Assembly: GCA_022843785.1 (NCBI GenBank)
Contig: JALHMZ010000009.1
Coordinates: forward strand, 1-64,000
DNA: 64,000 bases
Direction of reading: 5' to 3'
Origin: Nitrospira sp.
GTDB lineage: Bacteria > Nitrospirota > Nitrospiria > Nitrospirales > Nitrospiraceae
The notes under the pieces are model-generated. The model made no database searches. It saw nothing but the letters and a program-made list of their open reading frames with translations, and was not told where the DNA came from. Both the position numbers and the translations under genes were made by a program. Positions 44,975-52,257 of this stretch are shown here, piece after piece. How positions within the stretch are numbered: the first letter of the stretch is position 1; every line of letters begins with the position of its first letter.

Positions 44975-45110
44975 GCATGGCCGATGGCGTATAGCACGAG
45001 ACAGACCGGAAAGTTTTGAATTGTGAGTGTTGAGTGAGCAGCTAGAAACTTAAAACTAAGCACTCAGGTCTCAGCATTGCTTGTGCCATATGCCATAGGC
45101 TCTTTGACCG
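44975..45110. repeat. Intergenic palindromic element, related to that at 35719
   Basis: Left arm GATGGCGTATAGCAC (44983-44997) and right arm GTGCCATATGCCATA (45083-45097) are inverted repeats with three mismatches. The left arm differs from the 35763 copy at one base, and AGGCTCTTT also follows the right arm in both. Inside are TGAGTG (45020-45036) and CACTCA (45061-45066) segments forming an inner stem. Confidence 0.65.
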
Positions 45111-45157
45111 AGTGCCGAAGAATTCAACCTCGACCAGCCAAGGCGGCGACAATTCTG

Positions 45158-46678
45158 ATGGGTATAGCGGTGACTGACGGCATGCACATTGTGCTGGTGG
45201 CTGATTCCAGAGTCTGTCGGGCGAAGGTCTGGACAAAGCTTCCCGGCATGAAGGTGGACGTCTTCAACCGGCGAGCCTATTCCGTCGAGACACGGTTGCC
45301 TGCGGATGTCCCTGTGTTGCTGTATCAGGTCGGAGATCGCTTTGCGGACACCGTGAAGGTGCTCGATCGTGTCTTCACACATCGGCGAGATCTCTGCGTC
45401 ATCCTGATCGGGCCGGATATCGGCGCCGACCAGACGGCCCGGCTTCTGCGGAAGGGGGCCTACGACTATCTGGCCTGGCCCTGTCCGGCATCGAGACTCT
45501 TGGAAGCGGTCCACAGCGGCCTCGCCAATCGACGGACGTTCCTCTTTATGAGGGACCTGCCCGATGAGCTGGCGCGAACCAATCAGGCGCTGGCACAAGA
45601 CCGTGATGAACTGGCGCAATGTAACCGCCACTTGTCGTTCCTCCATCAGCTGACGCAAGCCTTTTCGGGGACGTTGGAGGCTGAGACGATCGTCAAGGCC
45701 TTGTTTGCGGGGCTGCCGTCGTTGATTGCGGCCGATCTGGTTGGACTGGTTCGAGCCAATCCCGATCAGGCCTGGACATGGTCGCAGGCGCAAGACGTTC
45801 AAGGGGCGAACGCGTTACGTTTACGACTGGTGAACCGCCTCGGTCGGATGACCGGCAAGGCAACATCGTGGCACGCGGCGATTCGTCCTCTGCGCAGCTC
45901 GAGTCTGGCGCTGGTGCCGGCAACTGCGGGTTCTGACCAAAGTCAGGATGGCCACGCGGTCAGTGTCCATGAGGTCACGCTGGCTATCGGTTCGCACGGA
46001 GTCGGGATTTTGCATGTCCAGCGGACACGTGAGCGTCCGTACACCGGACAGGAACAGCAGGTGCTGGCAACGATTGCCGCTGCGCTTGCAGTGGCCTTGG
46101 GGAATGCCGACGTGCATGGCCAGATACAGGAGTTGGCCTTACGGGATCCCCTGACCGGGGTGCTCAACCGGCGCGCACTGAATGGACCGCTTCAGCGGGA
46201 ACTCAACGCCGGACTTCGCTATGGGTCCTCCGCCTGTTTGCTGCTGTTGGATCTCGACTATTTTAAAAGCGTCAACGACCGCCTTGGACATGTAGCCGGA
46301 GACGGAGTACTCGAACGCGTAGCAGCGCTGGTCCAGGAGCGAGTTCGCGAGGTCGATAGCGTTGGCCGGTATGGAGGGGAGGAGTTCGCCGTCGTCCTGC
46401 CTCATACTGATCTTGGCCAAGCGCAAGCGCTCGCTGAACGGATTCGCGCCGAGATCGAGCGCCGCGCATTCGATCTCGATGACGGGTCGGTGCGGATTAC
46501 CGCCAGTTTCGGCGTGGCATCGCTTCACGATTCATCGATCGACAGCATCGGCCGGTGGATTGCGGCAGCTGATTCCGCATTGTATGAAGCCAAGTCTCAA
46601 GGGCGTAATCGGGTGGCCGTTTATGCCGATCATCGTCTCGGGCGTCCGCATGCTGCCGTCGTGCGCGCCGTGGCATAG
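45158..46678 (+). CDS. Diguanylate cyclase (receiver-like, GAF, GGDEF)
   Basis: About 506 residues from ATG 45158; ATG 45182 is also possible, while the frame above 45158 runs into a repeat element. The N-terminal 120 residues are receiver-like but without a clear phospho-Asp pair (LVADSRVCRAKVW, CVILIGPDIGAD). A GAF-type sensor follows (about 165-330; LTQAFSGTLEAETIV). The GGDEF domain has DPLTGVLNRRAL, LDLDYFKSVNDRLGH and RYGGEEFAVVLP, so it should make c-di-GMP. An RxxD inhibitory site (REVD) lies five residues before GGEEF, indicating product feedback. It opposes the HD-GYP genes at 13-16 kb and precedes a PilZ gene. Confidence 0.9.
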   Translation: MGIAVTDGMHIVLVADSRVCRAKVWTKLPGMKVDVFNRRAYSVETRLPADVPVLLYQVGDRFADTVKVLDRVFTHRRDLCVILIGPDIGADQTARLLRKGAYDYLAWPCPASRLLEAVHSGLANRRTFLFMRDLPDELARTNQALAQDRDELAQCNRHLSFLHQLTQAFSGTLEAETIVKALFAGLPSLIAADLVGLVRANPDQAWTWSQAQDVQGANALRLRLVNRLGRMTGKATSWHAAIRPLRSSSLALVPATAGSDQSQDGHAVSVHEVTLAIGSHGVGILHVQRTRERPYTGQEQQVLATIAAALAVALGNADVHGQIQELALRDPLTGVLNRRALNGPLQRELNAGLRYGSSACLLLLDLDYFKSVNDRLGHVAGDGVLERVAALVQERVREVDSVGRYGGEEFAVVLPHTDLGQAQALAERIRAEIERRAFDLDDGSVRITASFGVASLHDSSIDSIGRWIAAADSALYEAKSQGRNRVAVYADHRLGRPHAAVVRAVA

Positions 46679-46696
46679 CTTCTGAAAGGATTTCGT

Positions 46697-47305
46697 ATGT
46701 CTCTTTCAGCCATGACCAATCAGCCTACAGCGGGTGATACGGCTTCGGAGGATCGCCGGGAATGGCTTCGCATCGATGACAATCTGTTACTCGAATATCG
46801 GTTGCTGGATGAATCGGCCGAGATGCCAGCGTCCGTCAGTGCGCCGGTAACCGACGAGGTCATTGCCGCTGCGGTGGGAAAGCCTACCGCGGAACTTTTG
46901 GCGCATTCCGGGGAGGCGCTGGTCGATTCTTCGCTGGTGCCATGGATGATGAAGGTGGACTGGTTGCTCGAGGTCCTGTTGAAGACGTTAGCCAAGGCGC
47001 ATCCGGGCTGTATGGATATTGCGCGTGTGACGGCTGTCAATATCAGCGGCGGCGGGGTGAGCTTTACGTCGCCCCGGCAGTTCCATGCCGGCGACCGATT
47101 GGCGCTAAAACTAATTCTGCCGCCCTTTACGCCGGTTCAGACGGTTATCAAGATCATCCGATCGTCTCCCGATCCTCAAGGCCATGGATTTGCGCTGGCT
47201 ACGGAATTTGTGGATCTCAACGCAGACGATCAAGAACACCTTATCCGGCACATCCTTCGTACGCAAGCCGAACGGCTGCGTGCCAGACGGGGCCCGGGTG
47301 GTTAA
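46697..47305 (+). CDS. PilZ domain protein
   Basis: A 202-residue protein. The N-terminus contains RREWLRIDDNLLLEYRLLD with the RxxxR c-di-GMP arginines. The C-terminal half has TAVNISGGGVSFTSPRQFHA (NxSxxG) followed by LALKLILPPFTP and an EFVDLN strand, so the PilZ barrel is complete but interrupted by about 75 residues between the two motifs. It is 18 nt after the diguanylate cyclase, suggesting a maker-receptor pair. AAAGGA lies just before the ATG. Confidence 0.85.
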   Translation: MSLSAMTNQPTAGDTASEDRREWLRIDDNLLLEYRLLDESAEMPASVSAPVTDEVIAAAVGKPTAELLAHSGEALVDSSLVPWMMKVDWLLEVLLKTLAKAHPGCMDIARVTAVNISGGGVSFTSPRQFHAGDRLALKLILPPFTPVQTVIKIIRSSPDPQGHGFALATEFVDLNADDQEHLIRHILRTQAERLRARRGPGG

Positions 47306-47392
47306 TGGCAGTGGGAAGACACTGGCCCCGGGGCAATCGGTAAGCTACTCACGCTCAAGGTTCTACGCGGCCATGCCGATAGGGCACGTGCT

Positions 47393-47635
47393 ATGAAGGA
47401 TGCCGCATCTGAAACAACAGCGCTCGCCGGGGATCATGCCTTCACAGGGGATGGCGAGATCCTGACCATCGTCGATGTGGCCCGGTTTCTGCGGGTCCCG
47501 AAATCCACGGTATACAAGCTCGCGCGAATCGGAGAACTGCCGGCCTCCAAAATCGGGAAACATTGGCGCTTTCTGCGCCGAGATATTCACGAATGGATGC
47601 GCAGCCGGTCCTCGGTGGTAAAATCCGATCGCTGA
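47393..47635 (+). CDS. Excisionase-type helix-turn-helix protein
   Basis: An 80-residue protein. After a 20-residue lead, LTIVDVARFLRVPKSTVYKLARIGELPASKIGKHWRFLRRDIHEWM is the MerR/excisionase-like HTH_17 domain. Such stand-alone proteins act as small DNA-binding regulators in or outside mobile elements. No integrase is nearby, so a regulatory role, possibly on the che operon that starts 300 nt downstream, is more likely than excision. Start ATG 47393. Confidence 0.85.
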   Translation: MKDAASETTALAGDHAFTGDGEILTIVDVARFLRVPKSTVYKLARIGELPASKIGKHWRFLRRDIHEWMRSRSSVVKSDR

Positions 47636-47797
47636 TTGTGCAATTCGTGTCGAGTCTTAAGTGATGAGTGTGCAGCGATGAGTTGTCAGATGCAACGCGC
47701 GAGTGCCTCCCGTTCCTGACGCAGTCAGCCTTCCACCACATCGTTCTTATCCTATCTGAGAGCCATGCCCTGCCGCCTGACAGTCGCGCCGCGCGCC

Positions 47798-47825
47798 TTA
47801 GGTTTTCCCAAGAATGTGCCGATAG
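47798..47825 (+). promoter_or_regulatory. Sigma-28-like promoter upstream of the che operon
   Basis: TTAGGTTT (47798-47805), a 12-nt spacer, GCCGATAG (47818-47825). The -10 matches seven of eight consensus positions and the -35 six of eight. It lies 103 nt before cheY. The preceding part of this 293-nt gap (47636-47797) holds only a short TGAGTG-rich stretch and no gene. Confidence 0.5.
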
Positions 47826-47928
47826 TGATGGGCGAAGGGCACTCGAATAGGGGGCTCAGTTCGGGATGGCGTCGAGGGCAGCCCTGCGCCGGTCGTGACG
47901 TAGTGTGCCGCCAATGGAGGGAGGTGTT

Positions 47929-48309
47929 ATGCCGGCTGATCTAAACATGAAAATCCTTGTCGTGGACGATATGGCCACGATGCGGAGAATTGTGAAGAAC
48001 ATCTTGAAACAGTTGGGATTTGCCAATGTGGAAGAAGCCGAAAACGGACAGGAAGGGCTGCAGAAACTGCGTGCGGACACGTTCGGCTTTGTCGTCTCCG
48101 ATTGGAATATGCCGGTGATGACGGGCATCGACATGCTTCGCGCGATTCGAGCCGACGACAAACTTAGAACGATTCCGGTCCTCATGGTCACGGCCGAAGC
48201 ACAACAGGCGAATCTGGTCGAGGCGATTCAAGCCGGGGTCAGCAATTATATCGTCAAGCCGTTTACAGCGGAGACGATGCAGGAAAAATTGGGGAAGATT
48301 TTCAAGTAG
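47929..48309 (+). CDS. cheY: Chemotaxis response regulator CheY (first copy)
   Basis: A 126-residue single receiver domain. The acidic pair is in [19 protein letters not shown], the phospho-Asp in [17 protein letters not shown], the Thr in [11 protein letters not shown], and the Lys in [21 protein letters not shown] and DWNMP are typical of true CheY. Phospho-CheY binds the switch protein FliM. GGAGGGAGG precedes ATG 47929. cheZ follows directly, which fits a motor-acting CheY. Confidence 0.95.
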   Translation: MPADLNMKILVVDDMATMRRIVKNILKQLGFANVEEAENGQEGLQKLRADTFGFVVSDWNMPVMTGIDMLRAIRADDKLRTIPVLMVTAEAQQANLVEAIQAGVSNYIVKPFTAETMQEKLGKIFK

Positions 48310-48364
48310 GCGCGCCGAACTTATGAGAGAGCGGGCGTCGAGTTGGATTGCAAAGGGAGAACCC

Positions 48365-48952
48365 GTGCAACAGAACGGTCATCAACTATACGAAGAGCTC
48401 GGGGAATTAGCACGCTTCGTCGAAAAGGCTATGCGGACCATCAGCGAGATCAGCGCTCCGATCGTGTCCGGCAGCGCAGGTTTGCCGATGGCCTCATCGC
48501 ATTTGGTTGATCTCAACAAGATGACGGAAGAGGGCACGCTTGAGGTGATGCGGCTGACGGAAAAGATTCAAGACAATCGAGGCCGTGTCGTCAAGGAGCT
48601 GGCTGCCGTTGCAGAGACGTTAAAAGCTGTGGATTGTACGACGCTCTCGATGCGTGTTCAGAGTGTTGCCGCCGACCTGGCGCAGGATGACAAGTGTTTG
48701 ACGGAAATTATGACTGCCTTATCCTTTCAGGACTTGGTCGCGCAGCGGGTCAAGAAACTCGTGGCGATTCTCGATGACGTGCGGGACAAGCTGGTTGAAC
48801 TGGTTGTTGTGTTCGGTATCCCGCACGATGCGGACGGCATTGCCGCAACGGGGAAAACGGGGGAGATGCTCAAGCAGCTCGAAGAATCAAAAACGACATC
48901 CATGAAACAGAATGTGGCTGACGATATTCTGGCTCAATACGGCTTCAAATGA
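48365..48952 (+). CDS. cheZ: CheY phosphatase CheZ
   Basis: About 195 residues from GTG 48365, which has AAAGGGAGAACCC in front; ATG 48323 lacks a ribosome site. The long helical core contains ALSFQDLVAQRVKKL, matching the CheZ active site (Asp in FQD and Gln four residues later). The C-terminus DDILAQYGFK resembles the CheY-binding tail of CheZ (DDLL..LGF). It removes phosphate from CheY-P. It ends 145 nt before motA, a gap with no gene. Confidence 0.9.
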   Translation: MQQNGHQLYEELGELARFVEKAMRTISEISAPIVSGSAGLPMASSHLVDLNKMTEEGTLEVMRLTEKIQDNRGRVVKELAAVAETLKAVDCTTLSMRVQSVAADLAQDDKCLTEIMTALSFQDLVAQRVKKLVAILDDVRDKLVELVVVFGIPHDADGIAATGKTGEMLKQLEESKTTSMKQNVADDILAQYGFK

Positions 48953-49097
48953 TGCCGTTCCTCTTTTGTGTTTCGTGGTATCCGTGGAAAGCGTCTGAAA
49001 GCGCGAACGTCCCCCGATGCTCTATGAAACACGTTAGCTAACGAACCGTTCTGAGCCATGCAGGCATGATGTGCCGCATGTATGAGGTCAATGGCGA

Positions 49098-49865
49098 ATG
49101 GACATTGCAACAATTCTTGGAATCGTCCTGGCGATTGGAGCGATTCTTGGAGGGCAAGCGCTGGAAGGCGGACATATCGGTTCGATCCTCCAGCTCACGG
49201 CTTTCATCATCGTTATGGGTGGAACGTTCGGCGCCTGTTGCGTGCAGAATCCGCTGTCGGTGGTCCTCAAGGCGTTCAGCTCGCTGTCGATGGCATTTGC
49301 CGGCTCTCACATCGACAATAAGGGGACGATCGCACTCATTCTTGATCTTGCCAACGTCTCACGGAAACAAGGGCTGCTGGCGCTTGAAGGAAAACTGAAG
49401 GGTATCAAAGATCCGTTCATACAAAAGGGTGTGCAGTTGATCATTGACGGCACCGATCCCAAAGCCGTGCACGAGATTCTGGAAATTGAAGTCGAACATC
49501 ATGAAGAAGCTGGGATTCTGGCGGCCAAAGTCTGGGAGGCTGCCGGAGGGTACGCGCCTACCATCGGCATCTTGGGCGCCGTGCTTGGACTGATCCATGT
49601 CATGGAAAACCTGGCTGACCCGTCGAAGCTCGGCGGCGGTATCGCCGTGGCGTTTGTCGCCACAATCTACGGGGTCGGCATGGCCAACCTGTTCTTTTTG
49701 CCGCTGGCCAACAAGATCAAACTGAAGCTTAAGGAGGAGGCCAGCGCGCGAACCATGGCGATTATGGGGTTGGTCGGGCTTGCGCAAGGGGAAAACCCCA
49801 GGCTCTTGCAGGAAAAGCTCGAAGGATTCCTCCCGCACAGCGAGCGAACGCACGCGAAGAAGTGA
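49098..49865 (+). CDS. motA: Flagellar motor stator protein MotA
   Basis: A 255-residue MotA/PomA. Four membrane helices are apparent (about 4-22, 29-50, 148-170, 183-203). The C-terminal half has GYAPTIGILGAVLGLIHVM and GIAVAFVATIYGVGMANLFFLPLANKIK, the family's channel-lining motif. The cytoplasmic loop carries the charged residues that contact FliG. ATG 49098 has GAGG at 49084. A palindromic element separates it from motB. Confidence 0.95.
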   Translation: MDIATILGIVLAIGAILGGQALEGGHIGSILQLTAFIIVMGGTFGACCVQNPLSVVLKAFSSLSMAFAGSHIDNKGTIALILDLANVSRKQGLLALEGKLKGIKDPFIQKGVQLIIDGTDPKAVHEILEIEVEHHEEAGILAAKVWEAAGGYAPTIGILGAVLGLIHVMENLADPSKLGGGIAVAFVATIYGVGMANLFFLPLANKIKLKLKEEASARTMAIMGLVGLAQGENPRLLQEKLEGFLPHSERTHAKK

Positions 49866-49986
49866 AGCGCATCTCGTCCTTCGGAAGCGTGAGGGGCGTG
49901 AGGGGGTCAGGAACCATTTGTCGGAACGACCCACAGGGCGCTTCGCGCAAATGGTTCCTGACCCCGTCTTCTGACCCCGTCTTCAC
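49862..49986. repeat. Palindromic element between motA and motB
   Basis: Perfect 18-bp inverted repeat: left arm 49903-49920 (GGGGTCAGGAACCATTTG) and right arm 49948-49965, with a 27-nt loop. A perfect 13-bp tandem repeat (CTGACCCCGTCTT) follows at 49958-49970 and 49971-49983. Outer GTGAAG (49862-49867) and CTTCAC (49981-49986) also pair. The arms resemble REP-type elements. It begins over the motA stop and could act as an attenuator before motB. Confidence 0.8.
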
Positions 49987-50007
49987 GGGCGAGCGAGGCA
50001 CTAAGTT

Positions 50008-50835
50008 ATGGCCAAGAAGAAACATGAAGAGCACGAAAATCACGAACGCTGGCTCGTGTCTTATGCGGACTTCATCACGCTGCTTTTCGCATTCTTTGTC
50101 GTCATGTACTCCATCTCAGCTGTCAATGAGGGGAAATTCAGGACGGTCAGCGAATCAATCAAGGCAGCTCTCAACCCCATGTATGCTCCGCCAGTGAGTC
50201 CCAAACCATTTCAAGTCGGCGAGAGCAAGCCGACGACCTTCCAACCATCGGTACATGCGAGTCGCGAGCATGTGATCCGGCGGGTACAGGTCCTGACGCA
50301 ACCGCTTGGTCAAGCTGTCAAAGTCACCTTGGGCTCCGCTGCCGAACAGCGGGTCGGAGAGATTGTCCTGACGATTTCCGATCATGTGCTGTTCAAGCCC
50401 GGCGAAGCGACGCTGCAGCCGGAGGCCTTGCCGTTTCTGCGGGGGTTGGCCGATGTGCTGGTGGAATTAGACCGCCATGTGAAAATCGAAGGCCACACGG
50501 ATAACGTGCCGATCCGGACGGCGCAGTTTCCGTCGAACTGGGAACTCTCTGCAGCCAGGTCCGTCATGATCGTCCGTGTGTTGTCTGAACTGTACGGAGT
50601 GCCGCCGGCTCACCTTGCGGCCATTGGATATGGGGAGACCAGGCCGCTGACTGCCAATCTGGATCCCGAGCAGCGGGCAAGAAACCGGCGTGTTGAAGTC
50701 ATCATTCTGGAGGATGCTCCCTCATCCGTGAGCGGTCAGACGGAGCAGGGCGCAGAAAAGGAGAGCGACGGTCTCGCCATGCCTGACTCAAGTAAGGGAC
50801 AGGATCAGCCGACACTACCTGCATATCAGCCCTGA
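50008..50835 (+). CDS. motB: Flagellar motor protein MotB
   Basis: A 275-residue MotB. One N-terminal membrane helix contains the proton-path Asp in RWLVSYADFITLLFAFFVVMY. A periplasmic OmpA-like peptidoglycan-binding domain holds VKIEGHTDNVPI, NWELSAARSVMIVRVL and GYGETRPL followed by RARNRRVEVII. It anchors the stator to the cell wall. The tail after residue 240 is Ser/Glu rich and poorly conserved. GGCGAGCGAGG is upstream of the ATG, at the right edge of the palindromic element. Confidence 0.95.
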   Translation: MAKKKHEEHENHERWLVSYADFITLLFAFFVVMYSISAVNEGKFRTVSESIKAALNPMYAPPVSPKPFQVGESKPTTFQPSVHASREHVIRRVQVLTQPLGQAVKVTLGSAAEQRVGEIVLTISDHVLFKPGEATLQPEALPFLRGLADVLVELDRHVKIEGHTDNVPIRTAQFPSNWELSAARSVMIVRVLSELYGVPPAHLAAIGYGETRPLTANLDPEQRARNRRVEVIILEDAPSSVSGQTEQGAEKESDGLAMPDSSKGQDQPTLPAYQP

Positions 50836-50894
50836 GTGGGTAGCGTGCCGGATTGTTTTGAGGCGGTTCAGGGCCATCACAGGGGTAGGGGGAT

Positions 50895-51158
50895 ATGGAA
50901 GCGAATGCGAGACACATGACCCCGGTTGGCGATCTCACAGTTTTTGAAGCGGCGGAGTTCAAGAGCGGATTGCTCAAACTTTTTGAGAACGAGGGGCTCG
51001 TATCGCTTGACATGGGGAACGTCACGCGAGTGGATACGTCCATCATTCAACTCTTGTGGGCCGCGCGGAAGCAGGGACGGATGTTTGTCAGCGGCGTGAC
51101 GCCGGATCTGCAAAGCAAGTTGGCCCAACTCGGATTCTCTGAGCCGCTCAGTGAGTAA
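50895..51158 (+). CDS. STAS domain protein (first copy)
   Basis: An 87-residue STAS domain. It has DLTVFEAAEFKSGLLKLF, LVSLDMGNVTRVDTSIIQLLWAARKQGR and LAQLGFSEPL. The usual phospho-Ser position (DSSG in SpoIIAA) reads DTSI here, so a Thr or Ser could be the target. Such proteins are antagonists of anti-sigma kinases or scaffold partners. In a che operon the partner could be the HATPase protein at 62731. AGGGGGAT precedes ATG 50895. Confidence 0.85.
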   Translation: MEANARHMTPVGDLTVFEAAEFKSGLLKLFENEGLVSLDMGNVTRVDTSIIQLLWAARKQGRMFVSGVTPDLQSKLAQLGFSEPLSE

Positions 51159-51193
51159 TCGCGTGAGCCGGGTTGTCTATCGAATGGAAGACG

Positions 51194-51730
51194 ATGACTG
51201 CTGATGCTGGACGCTCGACCAAGGCCGGCAGTGAAACGGATCAAGGACGCCTCCCGCGCGGGCATCTGCAGGCCTGGGAGATGTTTGCCACTTGTGCCGT
51301 GCGGCTCATTCCTGTTCTGAAGGCGCAAATGAAAGCGGTGACCGAAGAGACGGAACGGTCGGCGACAGAGCTGTTGATACATCTAAGGGTGTTGGCATCC
51401 CCGGATACTCTAACCACAGCCGAAGATAAAGCGGCAAGCCTGTCGAAGGTTGTGATGGCCATGCAGTTTCAGGACATTACGCGCCAGAAATTGGAACATG
51501 TCGGTGAAGCGTTGGATCAATGGAATCGGCATCTGCAGGCGCTGATGCGAGGCCCTCAGGATGAGGGCGCCCGATGGGAAATTGCCGCGTTGGAGCAGAT
51601 CGAGCAAACCTACACGATGGAAGAGGAACGCCGTCTCCATGCGGCGGCGATTATGCCGGAGTATCAGGAGCCGATACCGACCGATGTAGTGGAAGGCGGG
51701 TCTGAGCCTGATTCCGTCACGTTGTTTTAA
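51194..51730 (+). CDS. Second CheZ-like phosphatase candidate
   Basis: About 178 residues from ATG 51194; an in-frame TTG start at 51173 is the alternative. Mostly helical. The segment SKVVMAMQFQDITRQKLEHVGEAL contains the CheZ-type Asp-x3-Gln active-site pair (QFQDITRQ), as in the clear CheZ at 48365 (SFQDLVAQ). The rest is dissimilar and the tail ends VTLF like CheD rather than a CheZ tail. It stands directly before a second cheY, so it may dephosphorylate that CheY. Confident as a helical che accessory, less so as an active phosphatase. Confidence 0.68.
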   Translation: MTADAGRSTKAGSETDQGRLPRGHLQAWEMFATCAVRLIPVLKAQMKAVTEETERSATELLIHLRVLASPDTLTTAEDKAASLSKVVMAMQFQDITRQKLEHVGEALDQWNRHLQALMRGPQDEGARWEIAALEQIEQTYTMEEERRLHAAAIMPEYQEPIPTDVVEGGSEPDSVTLF

Positions 51731-51797
51731 GCGAGTACGCCGTTCACTGAGAAGGATATTCCATGAGAAGCCATGCGACTGACCCCGGAGGAAGAGT

Positions 51798-52169
51798 ATG
51801 AGTAAAACCGCGCTCGTCGTTGACGATTCGCCTACCATGAGGCAGATGGTGGCGTTTACCCTTACTAATGCCGGTTTCACGGTCGTCGAAGCGGAGCACG
51901 GGAAAGATGCCGTACGGAAAGTTTCCGACGGGAGGAAGCTGGACGTGGTCGTGACGGATCTGAATATGCCTGAGATGGACGGGATCACACTCATCAAGGA
52001 GCTGCGTAAACTGGCTGCCTTCAAGTTTACGCCGATCCTGATGCTCACCACCGAATCGGCAATAGAAAAGAAACAGGCGGGCAAAGAGGCCGGCGCGACC
52101 GGGTGGATCGTCAAGCCGTTCAATCCAGAGGTGTTGTTGAAGACGATTGCCAAGGTGATGCCGGCATGA
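51798..52169 (+). CDS. cheY: CheY-like response regulator (second copy)
   Basis: A 123-residue single receiver. TALVVDDSPTMRQMVAFTL, phospho-Asp in VVVTDLNMPEMDGITLI, Thr in PILMLTTESA, and Lys in WIVKPFNPEVLLKTIAKVM. It resembles the CheY encoded next to cheA in many delta-type che operons. GGAGGAAGAG precedes the ATG. A palindromic element lies between it and cheA. With the copy at 47929 there are two stand-alone CheYs, perhaps one for the motor and one as a phosphate sink. Confidence 0.94.
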   Translation: MSKTALVVDDSPTMRQMVAFTLTNAGFTVVEAEHGKDAVRKVSDGRKLDVVVTDLNMPEMDGITLIKELRKLAAFKFTPILMLTTESAIEKKQAGKEAGATGWIVKPFNPEVLLKTIAKVMPA

Positions 52170-52174
52170 AAGCC

Positions 52175-52253
52175 GTGAAACGTCAGGCGTCAGGCGTTAG
52201 GCGATTGGAAAACGGATTCGCGCCTGACGTTTTACGCCTCACGCCTAACGAGG
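52175..52253. repeat. Heptamer-armed palindromic element between cheY and cheA
   Basis: AAACGTCAGGCG (52178-52189) is perfectly complementary to CGCCTGACGTTT (52221-52232), and CGTTAGGCG (52195-52203) to CGCCTAACG (52242-52250). Both sides are 7-bp tandem arrays (GCGTCAG, GCGTTAG; ACGCCTC, ACGCCTA). The same heptamer recurs inside cheA (53053) and in cheB (59932). The element ends 5 nt before the cheA ATG, so it could hide or replace a ribosome site. Confidence 0.8.
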
Positions 52254-52257
52254 TCCT

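Noticed and set aside
47393..47635. Excisionase-like gene as evidence of a prophage or integrative element
   Set aside because: No integrase, attachment repeats or phage genes around it.
48949..49041. Thirty-codon frame between cheZ and motA
   Set aside because: No ribosome site of its own, no similarity to known small proteins; probably chance.
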